DNA from: Spirochaetales bacterium
GTDB lineage: Bacteria; Spirochaetota; JAAYUW01
Length of the DNA stretch: 45,044 nucleotides
Assembly (NCBI GenBank): GCA_012797605.1
Contig: JAAZOT010000021.1
Coordinates: 1 to 45,044 of the forward strand
Direction: 5' to 3'
The notes beneath the pieces are model-generated. The model saw only the letters and a program-made list of their open reading frames with translations, was not told where the DNA came from and did not search any database. This document shows, piece by piece, positions 25,944-35,355 of this stretch. The translations under genes were made by a program, and so were the position numbers. Numbering within the stretch: position 1 is the stretch's first letter; the number at the start of each line of letters is the position of its first letter.

Positions 25944-27278
25944 TCATAGGCTATCAATATTTTGCATAATAATATATTTTTCCTCAAGGTTCAATCCTAA
26001 ATATTTGATTATATCTTTTCTAGTAACTATACCAATGATATTATCATCTTCTAAAATAGGTAAATGCCCTATATTATATTTTTGAAAAAGTAATTCAATA
26101 GATTCTATTGTCATATCTTTGGTTCCAGTAATTACCTTTTTATGCATATAAGCACTTACTGGTGAATTCATTTGATTTATTTTTCTTGCTTTCATTATGT
26201 CTCTTAATGAAATAAAACCGACTAGTTTTCCACTTTCATCAACTACAGGTGCTCCTGTATAATTTATAAATTCTAAGTAGATTGATGCTTCTTTTACAGT
26301 CCAATTCTCTTTTATCATATATACATTTTTAGTCATAATATCATAAGCTTTTTTAGCAAATTCAATTTTTTCTTCGATATCTTTTTTAAATGATAAAAAA
26401 ATTCTTTTTATATCATCATTTTCAATCTTAGCTGAACCTGCAAAAATATGACCGCCACCACCATATCTATATAAAATATTATTTATATTAATCTCTTCTT
26501 TTTTACTTCTTGCTATAATTAAACCTTTTTTATTTTTTAAAAAATAGAAGAATGCAAAATAAGCATCTGGGTTTTCTATCTCAAAAACTTTTTCTACTAT
26601 TCCTGAAAGACCTGGGAATTGTTCATCAAGTTCAATGTATGAAAGAGTTATATAATGCCCTTTAATAGTTTTATAGATTAGATTATTCAATATATTATGA
26701 AATAATGATATCTGTCCTTCATGGTTTATTAATTTTATTTTCCTCGTTGCAACTTTAATGTCTGCACCATTTTTAATTAAATAGTGTGCAGCTTCAAAAT
26801 CTAAATCTTTTGTGCTAGCATGAGTAAAATTCCCAGTATCAGCATAGATTCCAGTTAAAGCAATAGTTGCATCGATCGGATTTATCTTAATATTATTCTT
26901 AATCAAAATAGAAGCTATTAGTGAAGTGTTTGCTCCAGTTTCTTCAGAAATCAACTTCGCACTTTCAATGTCAAAGCTATCTGCTATATGATGATCCCAA
27001 ACTTCAACTTCTAAAGATGAATTCAAAAGATGTATATATTCATTGATTCTTGCTTTTGTTCTAGTGTCGACTATAACTAGTTTATCTATTTTTTGGTCAG
27101 ATATTTCATTTTGAGTCTTTAGGCTCAAAAAATCAGCATAAAGAGAATATAGATTTTTTGCAACAGGATGGATGAGAGTACTTTTTATTAATATAGCCTC
27201 TGGATATATATATCTCATCAAAACCATTGAACCTAGGCAATCATTATCTGTATTTGAATGACCAATTACTGCAATCAT
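25944..27278 (-). CDS. DHH/DHHA1 phosphoesterase fused to a CBS-domain pair
   Basis: At 444 aa: an N-terminal DHH domain with metal-binding sets GHSNTDNDCLGS, VIVDTRTKA, VWDHH and GIYADTGNFTHAS; a DHHA1 part with YGGGGHIFAGSAKI; then two CBS motifs (about 315-435; TGAPVVDESGKLVGFISLRD and GHLPILEDDNIIGIVTRKD). This is the arrangement of the front half of the long DHH-CBS-nucleotidyltransferase proteins related to CCA-adding enzymes, but the protein ends after the CBS pair with no nucleotidyltransferase. It may act as a nanoRNase-like or nucleotide phosphoesterase controlled by adenine nucleotides at the CBS pair. No clear ribosome-binding site. Confidence 0.88.
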   Translation of the reverse strand: MIAVIGHSNTDNDCLGSMVLMRYIYPEAILIKSTLIHPVAKNLYSLYADFLSLKTQNEISDQKIDKLVIVDTRTKARINEYIHLLNSSLEVEVWDHHIADSFDIESAKLISEETGANTSLIASILIKNNIKINPIDATIALTGIYADTGNFTHASTKDLDFEAAHYLIKNGADIKVATRKIKLINHEGQISLFHNILNNLIYKTIKGHYITLSYIELDEQFPGLSGIVEKVFEIENPDAYFAFFYFLKNKKGLIIARSKKEEININNILYRYGGGGHIFAGSAKIENDDIKRIFLSFKKDIEEKIEFAKKAYDIMTKNVYMIKENWTVKEASIYLEFINYTGAPVVDESGKLVGFISLRDIMKARKINQMNSPVSAYMHKKVITGTKDMTIESIELLFQKYNIGHLPILEDDNIIGIVTRKDIIKYLGLNLEEKYIIMQNIDSL

Positions 27279-27386
27279 ATTTATAATTTATAATATAATT
27301 TTTAAAAATCAAAATTAAAATCAAATTATTGACTTAATAAATTTTTATTCGATAAATTTCTTCAGAATTAACAAGAAGAAAAGCAA

Positions 27387-29990
27387 ATGGATAAAATTAT
27401 AAAAATCCCAGAATTAATTGCACCTGCAGGTAGTTTAGAAAGTGCAATTTATGCATTTAATGCTGGAGCTGATGCTGTATACTTCGGTTTATCTAGTTTT
27501 TCAGCTAGAAAATATGCAGTTAACTTTGACGAAAAACAATATAGGAAACTTTTATTTTATGCAAAAAATAATAATAAAAAAGTATACTTAACATTGAATA
27601 CAATAATAAAAGAGGATGAATTAGAACAATTATTTAAATTATTGAAATTTCTTCAAATTTTCCCTCCGGATTCTATAATAATTCAAGATTTTGGCATTAT
27701 TAGTTTAATAAAATATTTTTTAAAAGATATTAATATTCATGCTTCAACTCAAAGTGGTACTTACTGCTGCTATTCTTATGAACTTATAAAAAATTTAGGT
27801 ATAAAAAGAGTCATACTAGCAAGAGAAAACAGTTTGAATGATATTGATGATATTAAAAAAGAATTTAAAGAAATTGAAATAGAAATCTTTATACATGGAG
27901 CTTTATGTTACAGTTTTTCGGGATATTGCCTTGCATCTGGAATCTTACTAAAAAGAAGTGGAAATAAGGGTGAATGTGCTCAAATATGTCGTAATTATTT
28001 TAATTTTTCTTCAAAAACTAGGTATGGTAATTTAGATTTAACCTCATTTTCTTGCAATGATTTAAATTTAAATAAAAATATCATAAAGCTAGCAAAGATA
28101 GGAGTAGATTCATTTAAGATTGAAGGAAGAATGAAAGATCCAGAATATACTTTTAATACTGTTAAAAATTACAGAAATATTTTAGATAGATTTGCTGAAA
28201 ACCCAGAAGACTTTTTATATGACCATACATTTAATAATAATTCCAAGAATATATTCCTTTCATTTTCAAGGATTCCTACTAATGGCTATTTCAACCATAA
28301 AAATGGTGAGAAACTTATAAATCCATTTTTTCCTTTTCATATAGGAACAAATCTCGGTACTTTTAAGAGTTTAAGTAAAAATTCTATTTTAGTGAAACTT
28401 GAAGAGGATATTAGTCAAAGGGATGGAGTATTACTATTAGTAAAAATAGAAGATAGAATCATCTCTTTTCCATTTTCTGCAGTAAAAATATTCACAAATA
28501 ATAGAGAAGTATATAAGGCGCATAAAGGTCAAATAGTAAAAATATCTTCCCCTTCGTTAATTGAGTTTTATAATATTTTTAATTCTAAATATACCAATAA
28601 ACAAAAAAAGGATAAAAATATATTTTCCAGTAATATTAATCTTGATGAATTCAACTTGGAAAATATCTTGAAGAGTAACTTTTTTATTCTTAGAAAAATT
28701 TCAGATAGAAATCTAGATTTAAAAAAAATAAATGAAAATCTTTTAAAAGAGCAAAAATTAATAATACCAATTGAATTCAAGATAGATGAATTAAAAAAAA
28801 TAGACTCTAAAATTGCAATGAAAAAGTTAGATATCTATAAAAATTATAAAATTGAAAATGATATTGATTTATATGATATTAATATGATTTATTCTTATAA
28901 TATTCTTGATAGAAATTTCAAAAAAAAATTGAATTTTATTGGTCAAAAAAGAATTGGTGATAGATCCTATTTAGAAATTTTCGAGCACGAAATTTCAAAA
29001 TCTCAAAAAGAAGACAATTTTGAAATTAAGGCTAATTTAGATTTTAGGTTACAAGATATTTTTGATAAAATTTTTGTCCAGCCTTCTTTGAATAAAAAAA
29101 TAATAAATCAAATTAAAGATGATGTCAGAAAAGGTATAGATGATTTTTTAAATTTTGATTATGATATATTTATGAGTAATTCATCTTTTAAAAACTTTCC
29201 CTTTCCAAAAACCTTTTTTGAAGATAACTCTTCCCCAACTGAATTTTTTAAATCCATTGATAAAACTAATATAATTAATCAAAAAAATTTGGTTTTGGAT
29301 AAATTGTATAAGAATAATATTATAATAGATAATTTTTTTTATAGAAAGAAAATTTCTCCTAAGAATTATATAGAACAGCTTGATGATGATAAATTTATTC
29401 CTTTTATAACCTTTGATAACCTAAAAGAGTCGGATATAAAAAAAAACAAAACTATATACAAAGTTGAAAATATCATCTTTTTACCATTACATCCTATTAT
29501 AGATAATGTAAATATATATATAGAATCAATAGAAAAAATGATTGAAAGAAACCCCGAATTTATTTTTATTTTTGGAATAAACTCTACTTGGCATTTTTAT
29601 TTTTATAAAAAATATTTGAATAGTTCAAATGTCTTTTTTTATTTTGATTTTTATATCTATATTGCTAATATAGTCTCTTATATGTATTACTCAAATTATA
29701 ATAAATCTTTGTTTGGTTTATTCTGGATAGAATTTCAAGATGAGATAAAAAAAGAGTTGAATAATAATAAATTGACCTTTGATATTAATAAAAATTTACC
29801 TTTATTTGAATTAAAAGACTTTAATCCACCATTATTTATAAGCAGAGGTTGTTTACAAAGGAATATCTTTAATGATTTTACCTGTGAAAAAGATTGCAAA
29901 AAAAAGTACATCTATAAATTAAAAAATCAGAAAAATGAGTTTTTGTACATAATTCAAAATTGTATTTCATATTTTTTCAAAATTACCTAG
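27387..29990 (+). CDS. Long U32 family peptidase / RlhA-type RNA-hydroxylation protein
   Basis: At 867 aa, the N-terminal 270 residues are a U32 domain: ELIAPAGSLESAIYAFNAGADAVYFG, NIHASTQSG, IFIHGALCYSFSGYCLAS and GNKGECAQICRNYF with conserved cysteines, then SFKIEGRMKDPEYT. The long remainder corresponds in position to the DUF3656-type region of RlhA, which hydroxylates a 23S rRNA cytidine; it is Lys/Asn-rich and poorly conserved. Four more cysteines cluster near the end (SRGCLQRNIF; FTCEKDCKKK) and could complete an iron-sulfur site. The RNA target is inferred from family only. A TTGACT box at 27329 may be its promoter. Confidence 0.85.
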   Translation: MDKIIKIPELIAPAGSLESAIYAFNAGADAVYFGLSSFSARKYAVNFDEKQYRKLLFYAKNNNKKVYLTLNTIIKEDELEQLFKLLKFLQIFPPDSIIIQDFGIISLIKYFLKDINIHASTQSGTYCCYSYELIKNLGIKRVILARENSLNDIDDIKKEFKEIEIEIFIHGALCYSFSGYCLASGILLKRSGNKGECAQICRNYFNFSSKTRYGNLDLTSFSCNDLNLNKNIIKLAKIGVDSFKIEGRMKDPEYTFNTVKNYRNILDRFAENPEDFLYDHTFNNNSKNIFLSFSRIPTNGYFNHKNGEKLINPFFPFHIGTNLGTFKSLSKNSILVKLEEDISQRDGVLLLVKIEDRIISFPFSAVKIFTNNREVYKAHKGQIVKISSPSLIEFYNIFNSKYTNKQKKDKNIFSSNINLDEFNLENILKSNFFILRKISDRNLDLKKINENLLKEQKLIIPIEFKIDELKKIDSKIAMKKLDIYKNYKIENDIDLYDINMIYSYNILDRNFKKKLNFIGQKRIGDRSYLEIFEHEISKSQKEDNFEIKANLDFRLQDIFDKIFVQPSLNKKIINQIKDDVRKGIDDFLNFDYDIFMSNSSFKNFPFPKTFFEDNSSPTEFFKSIDKTNIINQKNLVLDKLYKNNIIIDNFFYRKKISPKNYIEQLDDDKFIPFITFDNLKESDIKKNKTIYKVENIIFLPLHPIIDNVNIYIESIEKMIERNPEFIFIFGINSTWHFYFYKKYLNSSNVFFYFDFYIYIANIVSYMYYSNYNKSLFGLFWIEFQDEIKKELNNNKLTFDINKNLPLFELKDFNPPLFISRGCLQRNIFNDFTCEKDCKKKYIYKLKNQKNEFLYIIQNCISYFFKIT

Positions 29991-29995
29991 AAAAA

Positions 29996-31177
29996 CTAGC
30001 TGTATAACAAATCATATAATTCTGGATATCTAATTTTTACCTCTTGTTTTGGTTTATAAAGTCTATGTATTGAATGTGGATAAATAACTTCTTTATTTAC
30101 CGTCGAAAGATAATAGTGTGGTTCTTTGAAATTTGGTTTAGTGGTCCAAGTATATTTTGAATTCAGATCAAAATAAACCGATGCTACTTTAATATTTTTA
30201 TGATTTAAGTTTCTTCTAAGTCCCTCTTTCAACTTGTCCACAACTGGATTCACATAAATACCTGCTTTAAAAGTTGTATCTATGATCAGAATCTTACTTG
30301 TATCCTCAACTCTTTCTAAAAGGTACGGTAGACCAATTATATTACTCTTATATGAGAGATGCGAAGAAGATGTGTTTATGGCAACATGATCTGGATTTTT
30401 CTTTGGGTTTCCATTTATCTTATTTAAATACTTATATGTTTCATGAATATAAATACCTGAAATAACACCACCAGGCCATAGAGCAATCAAAAAGTCTGGT
30501 TCGAAATCAGAGTAAAATACATTTACACCTAGTTTTATTGAATCTATCTGTATTTTTTCTGGTGTTAACCATAGATAATCTTCAGGAATATCTAAGTTTT
30601 CAACAGGAAAAGATTTTTTAGATAATAAATCAAATATATCTGGATAATTTTCTTTAAGTACACTATTTTTATTATCTATTAAAAGATCTGATATTTCATG
30701 TGGATAATTTACCCAACAATCTTTATCATAGTCATTTAAATAAATTAAATTTGTTTTGTATATATTTTTTTCTGGTTTTCTATCTAAAGTTGCAACATAA
30801 ATTTGGTGGGGCATGTTTTTTCTTGTTTGATGCTGTAATAGTGTAAGTAGATGTGATATAGTTTCACCAGTGTCGTAAATATCGTCAATTATCAAAAGAA
30901 TATCTTCTGGGACAACGACCTTAATCACATGCTCTAAACCTTTTACTATTACTTCTTTTTGTGTAAAGTTTTCCCCATAAGTAGAAGTAGTTATGGCTGT
31001 ATGATTTATAAAAATTCCTTGAAGTCTAAAATATTCATTTATCCCAATCCCAACAATAGTCCCACCTCTCCAAAGAGAAATCGCATGATTTGGTCTGATA
31101 TTTAAATCATAAAGTTTTTTACCGAGTAAAAATGATTCATACATTATTTGTTGGGCTGATTTAAATACAAAATTCAT
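29996..31177 (-). CDS. Tandem phosphoribosyltransferase, second domain degenerate
   Basis: At 393 aa, two phosphoribosyltransferase-like halves can be aligned by eye. First: SLWRGGTIVGIGINEYF (34-50), PRPP loop LLIIDDIYDTGETI (94-107), WVNYPHE (155-161) and YPDIFDLL (178-185). Second: ALWPGGVISGIYIHETY (232-248), degenerate loop ILIIDTTFKAGIYV (296-309), IYPHSIH (365-371) and YPELYDLL (384-391). The first keeps the acidic pair and D-T-G that bind PRPP; the second has lost them. The base substrate is unknown, possibly a purine. It is the only gene on its strand here, converging tightly on the U32 gene. Confidence 0.85.
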   Translation of the reverse strand: MNFVFKSAQQIMYESFLLGKKLYDLNIRPNHAISLWRGGTIVGIGINEYFRLQGIFINHTAITTSTYGENFTQKEVIVKGLEHVIKVVVPEDILLIIDDIYDTGETISHLLTLLQHQTRKNMPHQIYVATLDRKPEKNIYKTNLIYLNDYDKDCWVNYPHEISDLLIDNKNSVLKENYPDIFDLLSKKSFPVENLDIPEDYLWLTPEKIQIDSIKLGVNVFYSDFEPDFLIALWPGGVISGIYIHETYKYLNKINGNPKKNPDHVAINTSSSHLSYKSNIIGLPYLLERVEDTSKILIIDTTFKAGIYVNPVVDKLKEGLRRNLNHKNIKVASVYFDLNSKYTWTTKPNFKEPHYYLSTVNKEVIYPHSIHRLYKPKQEVKIRYPELYDLLYS

Positions 31178-31315
31178 ATTTTACCTTCATATTAAATATT
31201 TTTTAAGATTTTAATTTTTTTTTTTATAAAGTAAATAACTAAGCTAAACAATTTCTTGACTTATTTATCTTATATTGTTTTTTGATTAAAAATAATACTT
31301 TTTAAAGGAATTAAA

Positions 31316-32473
31316 ATGGCAAATACATATCTATTTACATCAGAATCAGTAGGAGAAGGTCATCCAGATAAACTTTGTGATCAAATTTCAGATGCGATTT
31401 TAGATGCAGCATTAACTTTACAACCAGATGCAAGAGTTGCTATTGAAACATTTGCTTCAAACGGTGTCATTGTCATAGGTGGAGAAATGACTTTAAGTAA
31501 AGGATATATTGATATACAAGATGTGGCTAGAGGAATCATAAGAAAAGTTGGTTACGATAATCCAGATTATGGACTAGATTATAAATCTTGTGGAATATTG
31601 ACAAATATAAATAGACAATCACCTGATATTGCTTTGGGGGTTGATGAAAAAAAAGAACATGAGATGGGTGCTGGAGATCAAGGGATGATGTTTGGTTATG
31701 CTTGTAAAGAGACAGAACAACTAATGCCAGCACCAATTGTATTTGCTCATAATATTATGCTTAAAGCATCAGAGGTTAGGAAAAATGGTTTAATGCCTTG
31801 TCTTAGACCAGATGGAAAATGTCAAGTTACTGTAGAATATAAAGATGGTATTCCTTTTAGAATTCATACAGTCGTTCTCTCTCACCAGCATGATCCAGAT
31901 ATCTCATATGAAGAACTAAGAGAAAGCTTGATTGAAAAAGTAATAAAACAAGCATTACCTGTAAAAATGCTAGATTCAAAAACAATTTATCTTATAAATC
32001 CAACAGGGCGTTTTGTCATAGGTGGTCCTATGGGAGATACTGGTCTTACAGGGAGGAAAATTGTTGTTGATACTTATGGTGGGGCTGGTAAAGTTGGTGG
32101 TGGAGCTTTTTCAGGTAAAGATCCCACAAAAGTAGATAGATCAGCTGCTTACATGGCAAGATATATATGCAAAAACATAGTAAAAGCAGATATAGCAGAA
32201 AAATGTGAAATTGAACTTGCCTATGCAATTGGTATAGCCCATCCAGTATCTGTTACTTTAAATTTCTTTGGAACTGGAAAATATCCAGAAGATAAGGTTG
32301 AGGAAATAGTCGAAAAGATCTTCCCTTTAAAACCAAAAGATATCATAAATCATCTTGAACTTCAAAAACCTATCTATACTGAAACAGCTACATTTGGTCA
32401 TTTTGGAAGAGATAAATTTTCATGGGAAAAAACCGATAAAGTAGAGGAGTTATTAAAATATTTAAAGAAGTAG
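31316..32473 (+). CDS. metK: S-adenosylmethionine synthetase
   Basis: At 385 aa, MetK makes SAM from methionine and ATP. Motifs: TSESVGEGHPDKLCDQISDA near the start, GAGDQGMMFGYA (ATP site), GRFVIGGPMGDTGLTGRK and the P-loop-like GGGAFSGKDPTKVDRS, with the C-terminal FGHFGRD. AAGGA lies six bases before the ATG. I searched its 5' region for SAM-riboswitch pairing and saw none. The next gene, a chemoreceptor, begins ten bases after its stop codon. Confidence 0.96.
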   Translation: MANTYLFTSESVGEGHPDKLCDQISDAILDAALTLQPDARVAIETFASNGVIVIGGEMTLSKGYIDIQDVARGIIRKVGYDNPDYGLDYKSCGILTNINRQSPDIALGVDEKKEHEMGAGDQGMMFGYACKETEQLMPAPIVFAHNIMLKASEVRKNGLMPCLRPDGKCQVTVEYKDGIPFRIHTVVLSHQHDPDISYEELRESLIEKVIKQALPVKMLDSKTIYLINPTGRFVIGGPMGDTGLTGRKIVVDTYGGAGKVGGGAFSGKDPTKVDRSAAYMARYICKNIVKADIAEKCEIELAYAIGIAHPVSVTLNFFGTGKYPEDKVEEIVEKIFPLKPKDIINHLELQKPIYTETATFGHFGRDKFSWEKTDKVEELLKYLKK

Positions 32474-32482
32474 GAAATATAA

Positions 32483-34297
32483 ATGACAGCAAAACTACCC
32501 TCTTCTAATGTTAAAGAAAAGAAATTGAATAAACCTTCAAAAACAAAGAAAAAAGAAAAGAGAAATATTACTGAATTTAAAACTAAAATTAGAAGAGTCA
32601 AAAATGCTTTAGGCGAAAGAAACTTAAATAGAACTTTCTGGAAAAAGATAGATGAAATATTAAAAGAAAAAGATGTTAATGCAGAAGAAAGTTCTTTTGC
32701 TGATTTTGAAAAATTGCTGATTAATCAAGCATATAAAATAGCAAAAAGAGCAGACTATTTTTCTTATTTTATAAATATTATTTTAGGCTTAGCGATATAT
32801 TTTATTTTTTATTTAATTTTTCAAAATAAAGAATTTTTCAAAAATATTTTTTCAAATTTTGAATTTAATAAACCAGATATTATATTCATCCTATTCTTAA
32901 TTAATGGTGTTATTTTTAATCTATCACAGATAAGAATTTCATCCTACGAAATTTTTTCTCTTGATTATTCTTTAATGATTCCTATCACGATGATTTATGG
33001 TCCAATTTATTCAGTTTTAACTTTTTCTTTTATTTACATTATAAGAGTAATAAGAGATTCAAGAAGAGGTTATATTGCTAGAGGGAGAATTTATAGATTT
33101 GAAAATTTTATATCAAGTTTATCTTATTATTTTTCAAGCATTGGTTCTGTCGGAGCAGAAATACTATTAATATCATTCGCTTCATCTTTATTTAATTTGT
33201 CTGTTATAGAATTCAATTTGGGATTTTTAGCATTCCTTGTTGCTCTATTTATTTTAGGTCCGTTAGTTCATGATTTAATGGCACTAATAGGAATTTGTTC
33301 TCGTGGTACATATATAGGCCATATTATCAATCTTACATTTCTTGCTTCTAAAGGCGTAGATGCAATTATATTATTAAATGGTTATTTATATTTTGTTGTT
33401 GTCAAAACATTTGGTTATTTTGGATTTGGATTTTATACTGCCATATTATATGGAGTTTTAATAGCATTTATAAGACTTTCAAAAGTAAATGAAATCGTTC
33501 AGAAACAAAAAGAAGAAATTGAAAATGAAAAAAAATTACTATCAAAATTAAATTCTGATATGAATAAAGCTGCTACGATATTACAAGAGAAAACGAAAGA
33601 CAACCTTGATATCACTAAAGTCATAAGCATACAAGCAGAAAATGTCGGTCAGCAATTTTTAAATGTTAAAGATAAACTTTCTAGTTTAATTTCCTATCTA
33701 TCTGCAGTAACAAAAGGATTTAATGATATAACTAAAAAGACTGAAGAAACTACATTAAAAATCGAACAATCTAAAGAGATAATTTCAAAATCATCCAATA
33801 TGTTAAAAGAGTTTAGAGATTCAACCGAAGTCGTTGAAGAATCTTTAACTTTGATCACGGAAATTTCAGAGCAAACTAACCTTTTAGCATTAAATGCATC
33901 TATTGAAGCAGCAAGAGCAAAAGAAAGTGGTAAAGGCTTCGCTGTTGTTGCAGGGGAGATCAGAAAACTTGCTGAAAAAACCACAGAATCAACAGATAAA
34001 ATATATTCTGTAATTACAGCAAATTATAAAATAGCAGATAGACTAAAAAAAGTATTTGATGAACTTTCATTATTGTTTTTAAACTATCAAAATGATATAA
34101 AATCTATAAAAGATGATATTCAAAAATTGAATACTAAATATAATGAAATAAATACTTCTATTTTAGGCATTGGAAATTCGATAGATGATTCTGTTACAAC
34201 ATTAAACATATTTAACAACATCTCCAACGAAATCGCTGTCATCACAGATGAGTTGAATTCACTTAATTCTGAATTAAAAACAAACCTAAATAAATAG
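32483..34297 (+). CDS. Methyl-accepting chemotaxis protein with a polytopic membrane sensor
   Basis: At 604 aa: a Lys-rich cytoplasmic N-terminus (1-90), then about six or seven hydrophobic segments between 92 and 330 with little periplasmic sequence, no HAMP that I can recognise, then a coiled-coil signalling domain with tip [30 protein letters not shown]. The signalling part is canonical. The membrane part (for example [19 protein letters not shown]) resembles in layout the polytopic MASE/5TMR-type sensors but I cannot name it. It is ten bases downstream of metK, almost certainly co-transcribed. Confidence 0.88.
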   Translation: MTAKLPSSNVKEKKLNKPSKTKKKEKRNITEFKTKIRRVKNALGERNLNRTFWKKIDEILKEKDVNAEESSFADFEKLLINQAYKIAKRADYFSYFINIILGLAIYFIFYLIFQNKEFFKNIFSNFEFNKPDIIFILFLINGVIFNLSQIRISSYEIFSLDYSLMIPITMIYGPIYSVLTFSFIYIIRVIRDSRRGYIARGRIYRFENFISSLSYYFSSIGSVGAEILLISFASSLFNLSVIEFNLGFLAFLVALFILGPLVHDLMALIGICSRGTYIGHIINLTFLASKGVDAIILLNGYLYFVVVKTFGYFGFGFYTAILYGVLIAFIRLSKVNEIVQKQKEEIENEKKLLSKLNSDMNKAATILQEKTKDNLDITKVISIQAENVGQQFLNVKDKLSSLISYLSAVTKGFNDITKKTEETTLKIEQSKEIISKSSNMLKEFRDSTEVVEESLTLITEISEQTNLLALNASIEAARAKESGKGFAVVAGEIRKLAEKTTESTDKIYSVITANYKIADRLKKVFDELSLLFLNYQNDIKSIKDDIQKLNTKYNEINTSILGIGNSIDDSVTTLNIFNNISNEIAVITDELNSLNSELKTNLNK

Positions 34298-34302
34298 AAA
34301 AA

Positions 34303-35349
34303 TTAAATTTTTCCTTCCACTATATCTATCATATTTTTTAGACTAATTAAACTGTATTTTAATTCGGATTTATCTATAATTATTTCATTACTATCTACTT
34401 TTTCTTCTTTTATTTTTAACAACAAATTGTATAGATTATCTAAATTTATTTTTTGCATATTTTTGCAATATGATTCTTTCACAGAAAAAATCTTTTTGTC
34501 TGGATTCTCTTTTTGAAGTCTGTTAACAAAAGTTGATTCTGTTCCAACAGCCCATACAGAACCGCTTTCAGATCTCTTAATCAAATTATATATATACTCC
34601 GTAGAACCAGAAAAATCTGCTAGACTTACTACTTCAACTTTTGATTCTGGATGAACTACTATCTTTATTTGAGGGTAATTTTTTCTAAGATTTAAAATAT
34701 CTTCTTCTGAATATAATTGGTGAACTGGACAAAAGCCATTCCATAAAAAAATATCTGCATCATCATAGTTTTCTTCCTCTTTTAAATTCATTTCATCTCT
34801 TAAGAATATACTTTTAGTCCTTACATTTTTCATCTTTATGGCCGTATTAGAACCAAGATAGAAATCTGGGACAAAAATTATCTTTTTCTTTTTATCTAAA
34901 TAATACTTGATTATTTTTTCTGCATTTGAAGAAGTACAACAACTTCCACCATTTTTACCGGTAAAAGATTTAATATCAACATAAGAATTCACATAAGTTA
35001 TTATAACCACATCAAGATTTTTTTTATTCTTAAGAAAATAAAATATATTTTCCAAATCCTCTAATTTTACCTTTTCTGCGAGTGGACATAATGAATAATA
35101 ATCAGGTATAAAGACTCTTTGATCTTCATTTGCAAGTATCTTTGCTGTCTCAGCCATAAATCTAACGCCGCAAAGTACTATATTTTTTTTTATGGTACTA
35201 GATGCCTTTTTAGCAAGCATATAAGAATCCCCTACAAAATCTGCTAGATCTATAATTTGCTCGCTTTGATAATGATGAGCGGCAATGATTAAATTTTCTT
35301 TTAATTTATCTTTTATTTCTAATATTTTACTTTTCAATAATTCCACCAT
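34303..35349 (-). CDS. nadA: Quinolinate synthase
   Basis: At 348 aa, NadA condenses iminoaspartate with dihydroxyacetone phosphate to quinolinate for NAD synthesis. Motifs: IIAAHHYQSEQIIDLADFVGDS at the start, VLCGVRFMAETAK, GKNGGSCCTSSNAE, and FSVKESYCKNM, which hold the three cysteines of the 4Fe-4S cluster. AGGAGG sits only two bases from the ATG and overlaps the nadC stop (TAG); the next codon, GTG at 35346, has better spacing and may be the real start. No nadB is present here. It is convergent with the chemoreceptor gene. Confidence 0.95.
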   Translation of the reverse strand: MVELLKSKILEIKDKLKENLIIAAHHYQSEQIIDLADFVGDSYMLAKKASSTIKKNIVLCGVRFMAETAKILANEDQRVFIPDYYSLCPLAEKVKLEDLENIFYFLKNKKNLDVVIITYVNSYVDIKSFTGKNGGSCCTSSNAEKIIKYYLDKKKKIIFVPDFYLGSNTAIKMKNVRTKSIFLRDEMNLKEEENYDDADIFLWNGFCPVHQLYSEEDILNLRKNYPQIKIVVHPESKVEVVSLADFSGSTEYIYNLIKRSESGSVWAVGTESTFVNRLQKENPDKKIFSVKESYCKNMQKINLDNLYNLLLKIKEEKVDSNEIIIDKSELKYSLISLKNMIDIVEGKI

Positions 35350-35355
35350 CCCCTC

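Noticed and set aside
31178-31315. SAM riboswitch upstream of metK
   Set aside because: The leader is short and AT-rich with no pairing scheme resembling known SAM-binding RNAs.
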